Of a stretch of DNA of 64,000 bases, positions 48,904 through 59,685 are shown piece after piece. This stretch comes from Eretmocerus hayati (taxonomy: Eukaryota; Arthropoda; Insecta; Hymenoptera; Aphelinidae), in assembly GCA_029851415.1 (NCBI GenBank), contig CM056742.1, positions 189,453,344-189,517,343 on the forward strand. The letters are read 5' to 3'. Position 1 is the first letter of the stretch. Every line of letters begins with the position of its first letter. Below the pieces are notes generated by a model. It was not told the origin of the DNA, did no database searches, and saw only the letters and a program-made list of their open reading frames with translations. A program made the position numbers and the translations under genes.

Positions 48904-48911
48904 AAAATAAA
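48904..48911 (+). promoter_or_regulatory. Candidate polyadenylation signal of the accessory gene
   Basis: AATAAA in GAAAATAAATG, about 240 bp after the stop codon and before the right terminal repeat. It is the best-placed such hexamer, but the sequence is AT-rich and chance occurrence is likely. Confidence 0.3.
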
Positions 48912-49064
48912 TGTTTGGATGTGGTAAAAATTTACCCACTATCCTATTTATCACGAAGACAGATTTATAAATTCCCTCAAACCCCCGCTTTAATATACAA
49001 TCCATTTTCGGGCAATTGGGAGTTCTCGGAGTCATTCAAAATTCTAAGCGTATCATATTTCTTT

Positions 49065-49215
49065 AGCAACTCGGGGTGCCCGACCAGTCCCCGGTCATGA
49101 AATGCGTCAGGACACTGATCAGTCCCCGGCCAGTCTTAACTGACCGGGAACTGATCAGGGTATTCAGTTAACTGGTCAGTTACTGACTGGACCCTGATTT
49201 CGATTTCTACTAGGG
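49065..49215 (-). repeat. Right terminal inverted repeat of the CACTA element
   Basis: It mirrors 42889-43016 with about 23 extra bases. Repeated words are CAGTCCCCGGTCAT (49085-49098), CAGTCCCCGGCCAG (49130-49143) and CTGACCGGGAACTG (49150-49163), plus CTGGTCAG-TTACTGACTGG near the outer end. It finishes CTACTAGGG, followed by AA. Confidence 0.85.
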
Positions 49216-49309
49216 AAGTAAACTTGATCATAAGTAGCGCAAAAATGAGAATGAATCGATGATGATTATACAATTTGAGTCATGTTCTGCTCCAATCATC
49301 AATATTTCA

Positions 49310-49450
49310 ACAAAAATTTTCGATATCCCGATAATAACGATGGATCGGACATTTCAATGTCGATATCGACTACGTTTGGACTCATTAATATCGTAACGAT
49401 GTCGACTCGATATTGAAATTGATATCGATATAATATCGAAATATCGGGGA
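49310..49450. repeat. CGATATCGATA-rich cluster
   Basis: Dense ATCGATA, CGATATC and AATATCG words in both orientations over ~140 bp, ending ATATCGGGGAA. It resembles the clusters at 22434 and 39490 and is probably the subterminal part of a hAT-like element. No terminus or coding sequence was found. Confidence 0.35.
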
Positions 49451-51088
49451 ACTTCAACTTTCAGATTGTTTACGACATTCCATTAGTGGCATACCAGTGA
49501 CTCGAGTGGTTCTAAGCACTAATCCACTGACGGGCTATCCTAATACTTACTACGAATTAGGTACTGATGGTACCTTATTCGAACTTCCGCGGTACTTCAA
49601 TCCTCGTTTCAGGAGTTTTGCTGTATTAATTGTAACTACTAGTGGTATTTGGATGAGATTTTTTGCAGTGTTGAAAGTTGGCATAGTTGGTCAGTACTTG
49701 ACCGATGCGTCCCCGGAGGTTCCTATGTCGGTACCTCCCTGTTATTTGGAGCAGATTCTTGTGTACTTTCCCTACACGAATTCACTGCTCTTCCGGTATC
49801 TAAATTAAATTCGCGTAGTAAATTAGGGACAACATCATACTGGCACTTCTCGCGGTCTTTATCAAAACATTCGCAAGATCACAACTCCACAAGTCCATCA
49901 GTAAAATACCAGTGCTCTCGCAGCACCGAGGCAGAGTCTCCGCAAAATTTCTACTGGGCTTTATTGTCACCACCCGAGACCTTGAGTGTTGCGAGTATGG
50001 TAAGTATTGGCCGTATGTCTAGTCCTTTCTTCAACGGAGCACATCATTGGTTGGTTTGCGGGATACTTCAATGATACCCCACCGTCACTCATGGAGTATT
50101 GTGCAGCTACCTTCTATGAGACTTGTACAGATATTTCTATCTACTCTTGTTTGGTGCCAGTAGCTCACGCTGTGGAAAGTTGGTTGAGTTTCTAACGTAC
50201 TTTTAAAACATTGGCTGAAAATTGAATCGGTGATCGGAAGTCAGAATCAAGGAAAATTCGGTTTGCAGTCAGTCGTGGGGGGCCAGTATTCAATTAGTTG
50301 ATCGATTACCATCGACTCCAACCACCGGCAATGCTGCCAACTCAATTTGCTCAATGGTACTTTTACCTTTTTTTGGAAAAGTAAACAGCATCATATTTTT
50401 GTTGACGTGGATGTTCTTTCGAACCGCATGTCTATCCAAGCTTAACCATGGCTCACATGCAATTTTGAAGGTCAATGAGGTTGCATGAGACTGCTCAACC
50501 GGATGCGTGTCATAAAAATTCGTTTGTGAAGTAAACTGAAGGTGATACGTATCATTCTGCCATGGGTTAGGAGAAGATCTGCCGGAGGAAAAGATCACGC
50601 TTCGTTGGGCTGAGGGAAAATAGCCGAAGAGCAGTAGAAAGTTTGTTGGGTGCTGGTACAGTGGCCGCCAGATAAATTGCAGACAAGTCGAGAAAAGTAG
50701 AGAAGGAGTCCGATGATCGACGACAAGGCTTTTCCTTCCTCAACAACGAGTCTTTCTTCTTCTCCAGCGATGCGGATTTTGTTGGGCTGCGCCGTGGTGG
50801 GCCACCTTGCTACGAGCCAACTGCGTCGGCTCGACGTACCCGCAAGATAGAATGTAATATTGCTATTTATGATCTGCAGACTGACGCGTGAATAGCACTT
50901 TGAATGTTAGCTTTTCGCTCTCTGTACGGACTACCTTATTTTTGTACTTCAGAACTATCAATCTTTAAATGTTCGCAAGCTTACTGAGCTTGCGATATGA
51001 GCTCGATTCATTCTCTTTCCATTCAATGAAACTAAAGTGCGAATGAGCAAGGCTTGAACTCACCAATTTCGATGAGGTTTTTTTAGAA
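49451..51088. other. No gene seen; relic similarity to the ~200-bp array
   Basis: Positions 49480-49960 are rich in GGTACT/AGTACC words, including GTTGGTCAGTACTTGACCGA, and may be a far-diverged relative of the 35560-39450 monomers. A GC-richer patch near 50560-50860 has no coding signal. Frames of 103 and 141 aa lie in the array-like part and lack motifs. Confidence 0.3.
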
Positions 51089-51931
51089 TACCGTCAAATT
51101 GGGTAATTTTGGTACGATTTCGATACTTTTTAATTTGTTTGGCTCGGCATTTCAACATTATACATTGACAAAACTTACTTCTATTAGTAGTTAATCTAAA
51201 GCTTACAGTCTCAGCTTTCGATTGATGGGCTACAAAGTTCAATTTGATGTGTCTGAGCTGGAGCTGTTAGCAGTTGGAGAATTAGACTAAAGTTAGACCC
51301 CGATGGGGCAACTTTGGTACACTTGCAAGATATTTCAATTCTACCCACCACCATACGAGTGAACTAATTTTAATCGTTCAGAAGTTTTATTTTGAGCCGT
51401 TTGAAATATTTTAAACCCTCATGGACCATCTCTCAACTCAAGATGAGTTGAAAAGAAGCTGTCATAGGAAAATGTTCTGAAGTTACCCTATCCTCATGCT
51501 TCTTACCTGGAGTGGGGTAACTTTGGTACGTTTTTTCGTGTTTTTTTTCCTGTTTTTCATCCATTAAAATCCCAAATACCCCAAATACCCCAATGTGAGG
51601 ATGATTTCTTCAATATGGTGATATATGTGGTCAAATTGTACCGTTGTTCACCCGTAATCGTTCCGGAACAATTCTTGCCAGATACACTAACTGGACCACT
51701 AGCGTATCGCTGCTAAATCGCCCTTTTTGGAAAAAAACTTAGATAAACGACTACAATCGTTCACACGAAACCTACGGTGGCTCAACGCATTATTCATGTA
51801 TGTGCCAAGAAGGGAGGATAGGTGTCAGAGTGATGGAATCATTTACCTTGCCACAAACAGCTTCGAAAGTCATTTTTCAGGGGTGTACCAAAGTTGCACC
51901 GACTGTACCAAAGTTACCCAATTTGACGGTA
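51089..51931. mobile_element. TACCGTCA-family MITE, 843 bp
   Basis: The left end (TACCGTCAAATTGGGTAATT, then TTGGTAC) is matched in reverse complement by the right end (51905-51931), which on the minus strand reads TACCGTCAAATTGGGTAACT, then TTGGTAC. The terminal TA fits a TA target duplication, as in Tc1/mariner-type elements. Internal copies of GGGTAACTTTGGTAC-like words lie at about 51303, 51516 and 51890. No transposase. Confidence 0.65.
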
Positions 51932-54900
51932 CTTGTTCTGGTGAAAAAACATCCCAGCACTTGTTTGATAGGAATGGACACCAAAGGAGAGTAAGGAAAA
52001 TACGAGTTCGAATCATAAAACCAAGCTCGAGAGCGTTAAGCTTGAAGCTTCAACCGTCGGACTGACTTTTTCCTTAGTGCCGTCCAAGCTCACTTCACGT
52101 TGTACACTCAAGAATAGTATGAGATGATCAAGCTTTGCTGATTTTAACCATTTCTAAAGAGCTTAGGCTATTTCTTTTCAACCAATGGTCGATTGATAAT
52201 CGAAGTATGCAATTTTTTTGTATTGCTTTTGATTTATGAATTCGTTCACTCCTGAACTGTAGTTCACAATGTCAGTTTTTACTCGCAGAAGAGACCTTCA
52301 GTTTGGACTCCACTCTATTCTACTTGGATCTTGCTATCAACACTGTTTACACCTTGTATAGAGTATTTCCAAGTAGATTCCCAAATTTGTCATCAAGGAT
52401 GAATTTTGTGCATCTTTCAAAGCGAATCTGTTCGCAGCTCTTATTATTTTTAAACTTTCCATTAGCTCTTTCATGTCCAAGACTTTTGCATACTACCGTT
52501 TTCCTCAAATATCTCGAATGGCTCATTCCACTGGGGAATTTTTGTTACTAGTAATTTTACTGCATTTTGACTTCTGCACTCCCGGATCGCTCAATTCAAT
52601 AGAAGCAAATATTAAAAAAGGTACTCTGGAGTACCTATCTTCAAGGATATTATAATTGGTCTTACTGATGTTGAGAGTGCTCTTGGTAAAATGCATTCAT
52701 TGCCACGTGGAAAAAACGCGCGGCACTTGACATACATGGCGGTAAAGGACGAGCAGGTTCACTGGAGAGAGAAATATGTCTCAATCTTGATGATGGATTG
52801 CCACTCTGTACAATGCAGCTGGGGAATGCATATAATGGGCGACATCGAGGACCATGAATCTTGAGTGAGAAGAGGTAAATGCATTGCCTCGAGTGGATGG
52901 GATGCATGCGCTGAGCCATTCCAACCTCATGGTCGTCGTCGTCGTCGTTGTCATCACCACCACGCAGCTGCGATCCACTCGAATTTTCGAACGTGCTCAC
53001 GGGTGAGCTGGAGATGGGCTATCTGGTGTTGACGGGCCGGACTAGTACGAGTGTCTCCTCTTCGTTGCCCGCCAGCACCAGCAGCAGTAGCACGTTAGCA
53101 AGTGCCAAAAGCAAAGCTCGCCGGCCACAGCCCGATGTAGCAGCGAGTCGCGAAATTGAGCTTTGCTCCTGCCAGCTGGAAAATTAGCCGAAACATCAGA
53201 GCTCGTTGAATCCTGCTGGATCGTTTCACGTGCATGTAGCTCGTGTTCCTACTTCCGCTGCACCGAATCTCGTGTCGTCTCCAGCACTCGGACTGTCATC
53301 CATGGATGTCGTTACACGCGCGAGGTGACGGGCTAACACGAGTATTCCGGTCGAATGAACAGCACCCTGATGATGCTTCGTGCAGTGCTGTCACTGATGC
53401 TCGATGAGGTGCGCTCAACTAACGGAAAAGCCTAGGATAAGTTGCACTTCCTTCGTGGGTGGATGGATAAACTGGCTTGCCCGGATAACTTGTAAACTTT
53501 TGGAAGAAACAAGGAAATCCTTAGTTTGGTTCGAACCACTCGCCAACTCTGATGGACGGTTAAATAGTTTCTGGGCCAGAGTTTCAATTGAATGGATCTG
53601 AAAGTTCCTCACGTACTTTACACGACGTCAGTTTGTAATTCTGTTTTATCTTTTTGTCATCATAAAAGTTGGCAAGCATTTGAAAAATATTTAAGTGCGT
53701 TAAGACTGGCTTAGGTATTATCAATTATTATTGGAATGCGGACTACTCCAAAATATTTGTGATATTTTCATCCAAAACCTTTTTCTGTCATTAATGTACA
53801 TCAAATACGTGCCCAATAGCAGAGAATTATGTGGCACGATTTGCTTTGGAGATGCACCACGCTCTTTTTTCCCGACCTGAGCAATGTCTCTCATGATCGT
53901 GAAGGTAGCTGATATTTGCTCTGGTCGGTTAATGACGATAAGAATCCTAATGACTGATTGCAATAAGAGTAATGCCACGCGAAACAGACCTGGAAATTTG
54001 GATCTCTAGAACCAATTCTGTTGGGGGACTAAGGAAATTTCCTTCGAAATGACCACTTGGCGAAGTAAATTTTATACGCTTGAGCTCGAACAGTATCCGA
54101 AAGACCTCTGAGTTTCGATAACTACCGAGAGGTGTTTCAAAGGCACCGGAGACAGATGTAGAAGAAATCCGCGCCTGTCCCCGTCAGATGGACCTCGCCG
54201 ATTTGTCGCACTCGAGCTGAGGATTCATCTTCAAGACGAAAAAGCCTCAATCAGGAATTCAGGAACATTTTTCACTAAATTTCATATGAAATATCGAATT
54301 CTTAAGAATCTAAAACATCGTATTTTTGAGAAATTGGATTTTTTTCGTTTTTCACTCTTTTGCACGATAGAACTGCTCATTCTCTCAAAATCATCTTCAC
54401 AAAACTGATTTCGAGAGGTTCTCGCAAAACCTTCTGAATGCCGCAAACCGAATCTCTGTATCTCTAATCGAATTCGAGAAAGGCGCATTTTATATATTGA
54501 ACATAATACCGAAACTTTTCCGTTGGAGATGATCCAAAAGGATAAAGTAAAATACGTGGAGATACCTGGAAAACTCTTTGGGGTCCCATAGACGGTGGAA
54601 AATTCATATTTTGTACCATGAAATCGAACGAAAATGTTTGAAATGAATCTGAGCCATGACTTTTTTTGTAGGTCTGTTTCGTGCAGACTGCTCAAAACCA
54701 ACCATATCCTTTGTTTCGCCATACAATACTTCAAACACGTGAAGGTTTCCCCCAACTTTCCGTTAACGAAATTATTAGGGCCCCCGATCGATTTCAATAT
54801 CATGTCAAAATATTCATCCAACTATTTGTTAAGTATTTGCAGTACAATTAAAACGTTTTCATCGATAAGACCTCACGACTTTCATTCCATTAAAGATTAT

Positions 54901-56677
54901 ACAGCAGCTGTCGAGTTTCACCGAATCATTTCGATGAAAATTAATCCTATGCTCCTGTCCCAAGACAAACATAGACTGCCATGTAATTTTATTGCACCAT
55001 AAATGTTTATTGGGACCTGAAACTGACGTCACCATCGGTTCAAACCAGGGTGAGGGTATCAATGAAGCACTCCAAAACCAAAAATGCAAACTAGTGTGCC
55101 CATCATCACATGTAATTCAATGTGGGCTTGTTTTTCGAGGGCTCCCGATAATAACGAAGGATTCCATCAAAGAAACAAGCGAATATTCTACTTGTCTATA
55201 CGGTTAGATGGTGAGCTCACATGTAAAATCGATTGAGAATGTAATGACTCATTCAGTTGCGTGTCGTGGTCCTCGATCGATAACGGTAGTCAAACAAACT
55301 AAAATGCAGGAATATACATGGTACTGAATTAAGATGTTTACGATGAAGTGTTTTCAGTCTCAGAAAACTTTGGGTCATCAATCGATGTCTCGGGACGAAT
55401 CGCGTACATCATCCAGTCAAAACAATTCATGACTCACTCATCATCTTTGAATTCGCCGATATTCAACAGTTGTAAGTCTCTGCAAAACACTCGCGTTTAG
55501 GTATGCAGCACTCGAGTATTTTCAATGTATCTGGCAAGTGATAACCATTTGTTCAGCGCACCTCGACATCTAACGTTCTTAAGCAAACTCCACGAGGATC
55601 GTATTTTTTCACCTTGCTTCATCAATCTTTCTGTAATTTATACTTGCTCATTGCGATCACATCTAGTCTAACTGTTTGTCATGTGGTGCTGATCCCTGAT
55701 TCTAATGTCTCGAAAAAAGTCGAGTGATCGACTTTATCAATGTGATTGACTTTTCTTCTGTCGTGTTTCTGTATCGTCCGTATGAAAGTCCATCCAACCA
55801 CCCAAACTGAACTTTTTACTTGATCTAATGGGTGCAGGTAAGGGAAACAAATCTATTTCCGAAATCTCCTAATCAAATCAAAATGCTAGAATGTAGCCAC
55901 CAATCATGAAGTTTGATAGTCTGATGGCAACGAAATGTGCTCGTGTATAGCACTAGTCCAGTTTTGGTTTTGATTTGGAAAGTTGAGCGCTTGAAGTCTG
56001 CGCATGTAGATGTGAACCTTCGCCCACGGTTTGCAGGGTGAGCTGAAAGAAGCCTTGCAAGAGATGAAAAAGTCGACGAGGACTGTAGCAGAATACGGCT
56101 CCCACTTCGGCTGCTATCGCATGAATTTTTCGGGTCTCCATTAAGTACTTCTCCTTAGAAATTTTGACCAGGTTTTATACTTGGTAACAAAAGAGTTGCC
56201 GTCGACGGGCTTTGTGGTTACTTCAATGAATGCAAGCAAGACGGTGGTGACTGACAACGGAGGATATTAACTTTTCACAGGTCAATTTACCAAGGAGTCC
56301 GTTAGAGACCTCGGGTATTCTTTCTCGGTTCATATTTTAGCAACAGTTGGACACCACTAACTCCTGCTCGTTTTGCACTGAAGGCAAGACGCCCTTTCTC
56401 ATCAAGTCACGATGTTTTTTACATCCATAATCAAATCATTACGGAGTCAATTCAGCTCAGTAGATCATGATAGCACATAAATTTATACGTTTAAAGAACA
56501 AACAGATCAGCAAGAAGAGACGACTGTTAATAATTGTAAATCTCTTCGATCATAGGATCTCGCTATGAATCATCTGATTTTCATGATACGATTGCATCGT
56601 GAAAATAAATAGGTTCTGGTTAAGAATTTTTGTAATATTGAATGATGAGGATTCATTGTGTCTGGTCTTCTCAAGCA
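51932..56677. other. No convincing gene over 4.7 kb
   Basis: A short (GTC/GTT) trinucleotide tract at 52931-52950 lies in a GC-richer patch (52680-53340). The longest frame is 179 aa on the minus strand (54282-54821); it lacks motifs and is AT-driven. Codons around 56244-56262 read VVTDNG, which faintly recalls a retroelement integrase, but a stop follows and no other motif supports it. Confidence 0.35.
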
Positions 56678-57242
56678 CTGCTGTCCTTGGTAAGAAAAAC
56701 CGTAAGTGCAAAAAGTTGAAACTGAGATATCGATGGAAACGTATTTTTTCGCATTTCTGAGGTCAATTTTGCGATTTTTCGGGTTCTGTTTTCAGAATAT
56801 TGCTAAGAATTGTAAGAGGAATCCGCCCATGTAATTTTTATTGCAAAAACAATTGTTTATCAATAAATAATGTCACTTACGTTTTTTTGCCACCCGTGGA
56901 TACTGGTCAAGAAAAACGTAAGTGGATCGTAAACGGCTTGCGTATGTCAGATACCCTGTGGCTTACGGTAAATGCAAGTATTGGATGGGTCTGATTTGCC
57001 TTCGTCCTTGGCAAGAAAAACGTAAGTGGTCAATTACGGCTTTCTTGGCCAGTATATGCTGCTTACGGTTGTCTTGGCAAAAATTTCTGTGATTTTTTTG
57101 ATAATTTGAAAACATTTTTAATTTATTAAAAAAAAACTATAACTGATAGCGTTATGGTTCGAGCACCATTGGATAGGTCTCATTTAAGTTATCTCATTTT
57201 CAAAAAAATGTCACTTACGGTTTTTCTTACCAAGGATAGCAG
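56678..57242. mobile_element. MITE with seven copies of a TTGGTAAGAAAAACCGTAAG motif
   Basis: The left end starts CTGCTGTCCTTGGTAAGAAA and the right end, on the minus strand, CTGCTATCCTTGGTAAGAAA; both continue AACCGTAAGTG, giving ~31-bp terminal repeats with one mismatch. The terminal motif recurs inside in both orientations, near 56876 (minus), 56905 (plus), 57008 (plus), 57043 (minus, partial) and 57065 (minus), besides the two ends. Subterminal repeats of this kind are usual binding sites for a transposase. No coding sequence. No exact target duplication seen, although GTCTGGTCT (56660-56668) and AGCTGGTCTG (57246-57255) resemble each other nearby. Confidence 0.65.
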
Positions 57243-58589
57243 AGCAGCTGGTCTGTGTTACAAGTTTGGTTGTTGATTCAAAATCCAGTAAAAGGGTTCT
57301 CGCGACAATTTTTGCTTTAGCCAAAGATCAAGTTTGCACTGTACTAGAGATTTATTGGACCGAGGAATGGAAAGTTGCTTGCAGTTGTTGTGTTGTAAAA
57401 TTGCACACCAGCGATTGTGCTATCGTCACTCGCTCGTTTATTGCCGATCGAACGCTTGGCCCATTGATAGATTGCGCTAGGCGCAATGGTAGTTATTCAT
57501 TCGGGACCTACAGTAGCAGTTGAGTTGTCAGGAAATAAAATGGTCACCACCGTCTCGCTGAGTACAGTTTATTCAAACGTCTATTCAGTGGTGAGCTATT
57601 TTGATGATGATTGAGCAATTAATTGTAGACTATTTCGGGAATCAAGAATTGGTAAAATGTGAAATTGAAATTCTCTCCAAAATAGAGGAAGTTTCTTACG
57701 GAGACAAGCTCCATCTTAGTTACTGCCACATTCGAATCTTGAAAAATATTTCAAAATATTTGCCCGAGGATTCATAATATGAAATGCCACCTGGCAGTTT
57801 CGCTATCTCACCAATATTTGAAGATCCTGAAACGCCCCACGATTATTGACGAATAAAATTATATGATTGAGAAATCATTTCAAAACTTCGATCATTTCAT
57901 TGGCCAGGCAAATACAATAGATTTTTTACTCCCATTTGAGTGAAGGAGCAAGAGAAATGAAAGGTCTATAAGATATCCTAACCTAGTTTGGAGTATAGAG
58001 CCTGTAATTATTATAGTTTCTCAACATCAACTATTTCATCATTGTGCTGAGAACGATATTCTTTGTCTCTGAAAATCCAAGTGAGAAACCTTAATCGATT
58101 TCAAAAACAGAAGTCCGTTCCATTCATCACGCGTACGATAAAACTCTTAACGCACGCTACGTTCAAATATCAGTTTCAAATCGAATCAACAGCGATCAGT
58201 TTTTGCAAACAAGGTATTCAATCTGTTGCCTGCTCGTGCGTTTGTCGTGCAAATCATTCACTCTCTTTCAGTGGACAAAATCGATTTCATGGTCCATGCG
58301 TTCGACTGTCCATGTATCAGTCAAACAAAGGCAGACTGCGCCAGCGTGGACGAACACAAGACAGATATCGGTGGAAGAGAGAATTTATTGCGAGCGCGAG
58401 ATACGAGTTGTGCTACCCAGCTATGATCGCGAATTTGAGTCGCTCCTATTTCAAATTCACGTACTGTGGATCGCGTATTGTATCGCAGTTTCGATTGAAT
58501 GGGATTGAAATACAACAGTACCTTTGAAAATTAGGACCGTAGCAATATGAGACAGTTTCAGGAGTCAAACAATTTCTTTGGCATTTTTT
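57243..58589. other. No gene seen
   Basis: AT-rich DNA. The frame 58063-58527 (154 aa) overlaps others of similar length and shows no motif, so I do not call it. Confidence 0.35.
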
Positions 58590-58800
58590 GACACTTGGTA
58601 CATGAAAGTGTCACGTGACATTTTGACACATATATTTTACTTTCACTCACAAATTTTCCAAAAGTAGAACTCGCTTTCCGGTCGTGAAATTTTTACTCCG
58701 CACCCTCGCGATAGTTCCGCAATGCTCGCCTTCAGCTCGTGCCGGAAATTATCACGCAGTGTTGTGAAATTATCTCTCACGCCTTTAGGATGGAATTTGT
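58590..58800. repeat. Decayed copy of the 11037-family MITE
   Basis: ACTTTCACTCACAA, AAAAGTAGAACTCG, GTCGTGAAATTTTT, ACCCTCGCGAT, GCTCGCCTTCAGCTCG and GCCGGAAAT follow the same order as the left arm of 11037-11376. The matching right arm is not present, so it is a half-element. It abuts minisatellite composite D. Confidence 0.4.
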
Positions 58801-58810
58801 TAGATATATA

Positions 58811-59270
58811 CGCCCAGCCAAAATTTGTCTGTCCGCATTCCGCGGATCGGCGCTTTTTGTAGAGGTGGTGAGATTTAATGGGTGGCTGGATTGGTGATGC
58901 GTCGTTAGTTGGGTGAGTGCGTGGATGGATAGGGGACTGGATGCGTAGGTGGGTGGATGGGTAGGAGGGTGAATGGGTTGATGTGTACTTCGGTGGATGG
59001 ATGAGAATGGGAATGGGAGATGGAAGATGGTGGATGGAAGATCTGGAAACTCCTCTGGGAGATTCGGGAGTTCTTCTGGGAGATTTGAAAGCTCCCCCGG
59101 GAGATCTGGGTATTAGGATTAGAATTGCAAGAACCATCGTACTTGGTCCAATCTAGCCATACTCGGTCTAGTTTGATCTAATTCGGTGTAGTTCAGTCTA
59201 GAGTTCAGTCTACTTCGGTTCAGGTATTTCGGTCGGCTTGGGTCTGTTTCGGTTTGGTGCATTGATTGTC
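58811..59270 (+). repeat. Minisatellite composite D
   Basis: The head reads GCCCAGCCAAAATTTGTCTG, then TCCGCATTCCGCGGATCGG. It is followed by a GGGTGGATGG-rich stretch (58880-59035). Next come about 3.3 copies of a 21-bp unit ending CTCTGGGAG, CTTCTGGGAG or CCCCCGGGAG (59041-59110). Last is a degenerate TCGGTCTAGTT/TTCAGTCTAG array (59140-59260). The minus-strand 164-aa frame is a translation of these repeats. Confidence 0.6.
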
Positions 59271-59482
59271 TGATCAATTGACTGATAGCATAATTCACTC
59301 GTTGGTCGTGTGCCATGCGTTTTACGTGGGGGTGTGTTCACAAATGATGCACATGCGTGCATATTCAGTGCACACTGCGCATATGCATTGCATACGCCCC
59401 ACTATACTTTCTTCGAAAGTCTAACTTCGCGAGTATGAGTATCCTTTCCCCCCATGACTTTATCTGATCAAAACATGAATTT

Positions 59483-59685
59483 TAACGCTTGAGAGTCATG
59501 ATATCAGGGAGAATATGTCGGGTGAATGCTGAGCAAAATTTGAACGGGTAACGAATGGAAAGAGATTGGAAACTCATCAATTATAACTCTTGAGAGTCGT
59601 AAAATCAGAGAAAATAAGTCGAGTAATTATTTTGCAAAGATCTGAACGTAAAACGCATGGAAAAGGATTGATTTCACCACGATTT
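59483..59685. repeat. Two-copy tandem duplication, 101-bp period
   Basis: TAACGCTTGAGAGTCATGAT (59483) and ATAACTCTTGAGAGTCGTAA (59583) start two copies that also share ATCAG-GAGAATA-GTCG, AACG and GCATGGAAA-GGATTG words in order. Copies differ at roughly one base in five. No function evident. Confidence 0.5.

Larger units (their letters stand above)
42889..49215 (+). mobile_element. Near-complete CACTA/EnSpm transposon, 6.3 kb
   Basis: The left terminus starts CCCTAGTAGGAATCAAATCA and the right terminus, read inward on the minus strand, starts CCCTAGTAGAAATCGAAATC. AA flanks both ends and may be a 2-bp target duplication. CACTA elements typically begin CACTA(G); here the second base is C. 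Inside are two + strand genes, a CACTA-type transposase (43483-45779) and a spliced DUF4806-like gene (46583-48664). Both ends carry repeated CAGTCCCCGGTCAG words, as expected for the subterminal binding repeats of this superfamily. The largely intact coding content suggests recent activity, limited by one frame change in the transposase. Confidence 0.9.

Noticed and set aside
53520..53545. GGTTCGAACC, a possible tRNA B-box
   Set aside because: The neighbouring sequence cannot fold into a cloverleaf, and no A-box lies at the right distance. No tRNA gene was found anywhere.
54282..54821. 179-aa minus-strand frame
   Set aside because: Longest frame outside the CACTA element, but biased to Phe, Ile and Lys from AT-rich DNA, with no motif and no splice context.
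56240..56400. VVTDNG-like codons resembling a retroelement integrase core
   Set aside because: A stop follows within a few codons, the other conserved integrase residues are absent, and no LTR, reverse transcriptase or protease signal lies nearby.
58063..58527. 154-aa + strand frame
   Set aside because: Two other + strand frames and one minus frame of similar quality overlap it; no motif seen.
58643..59137. 164-aa frame on the minus strand
   Set aside because: It translates the GGGTGGATGG and 21-bp repeats of composite D.
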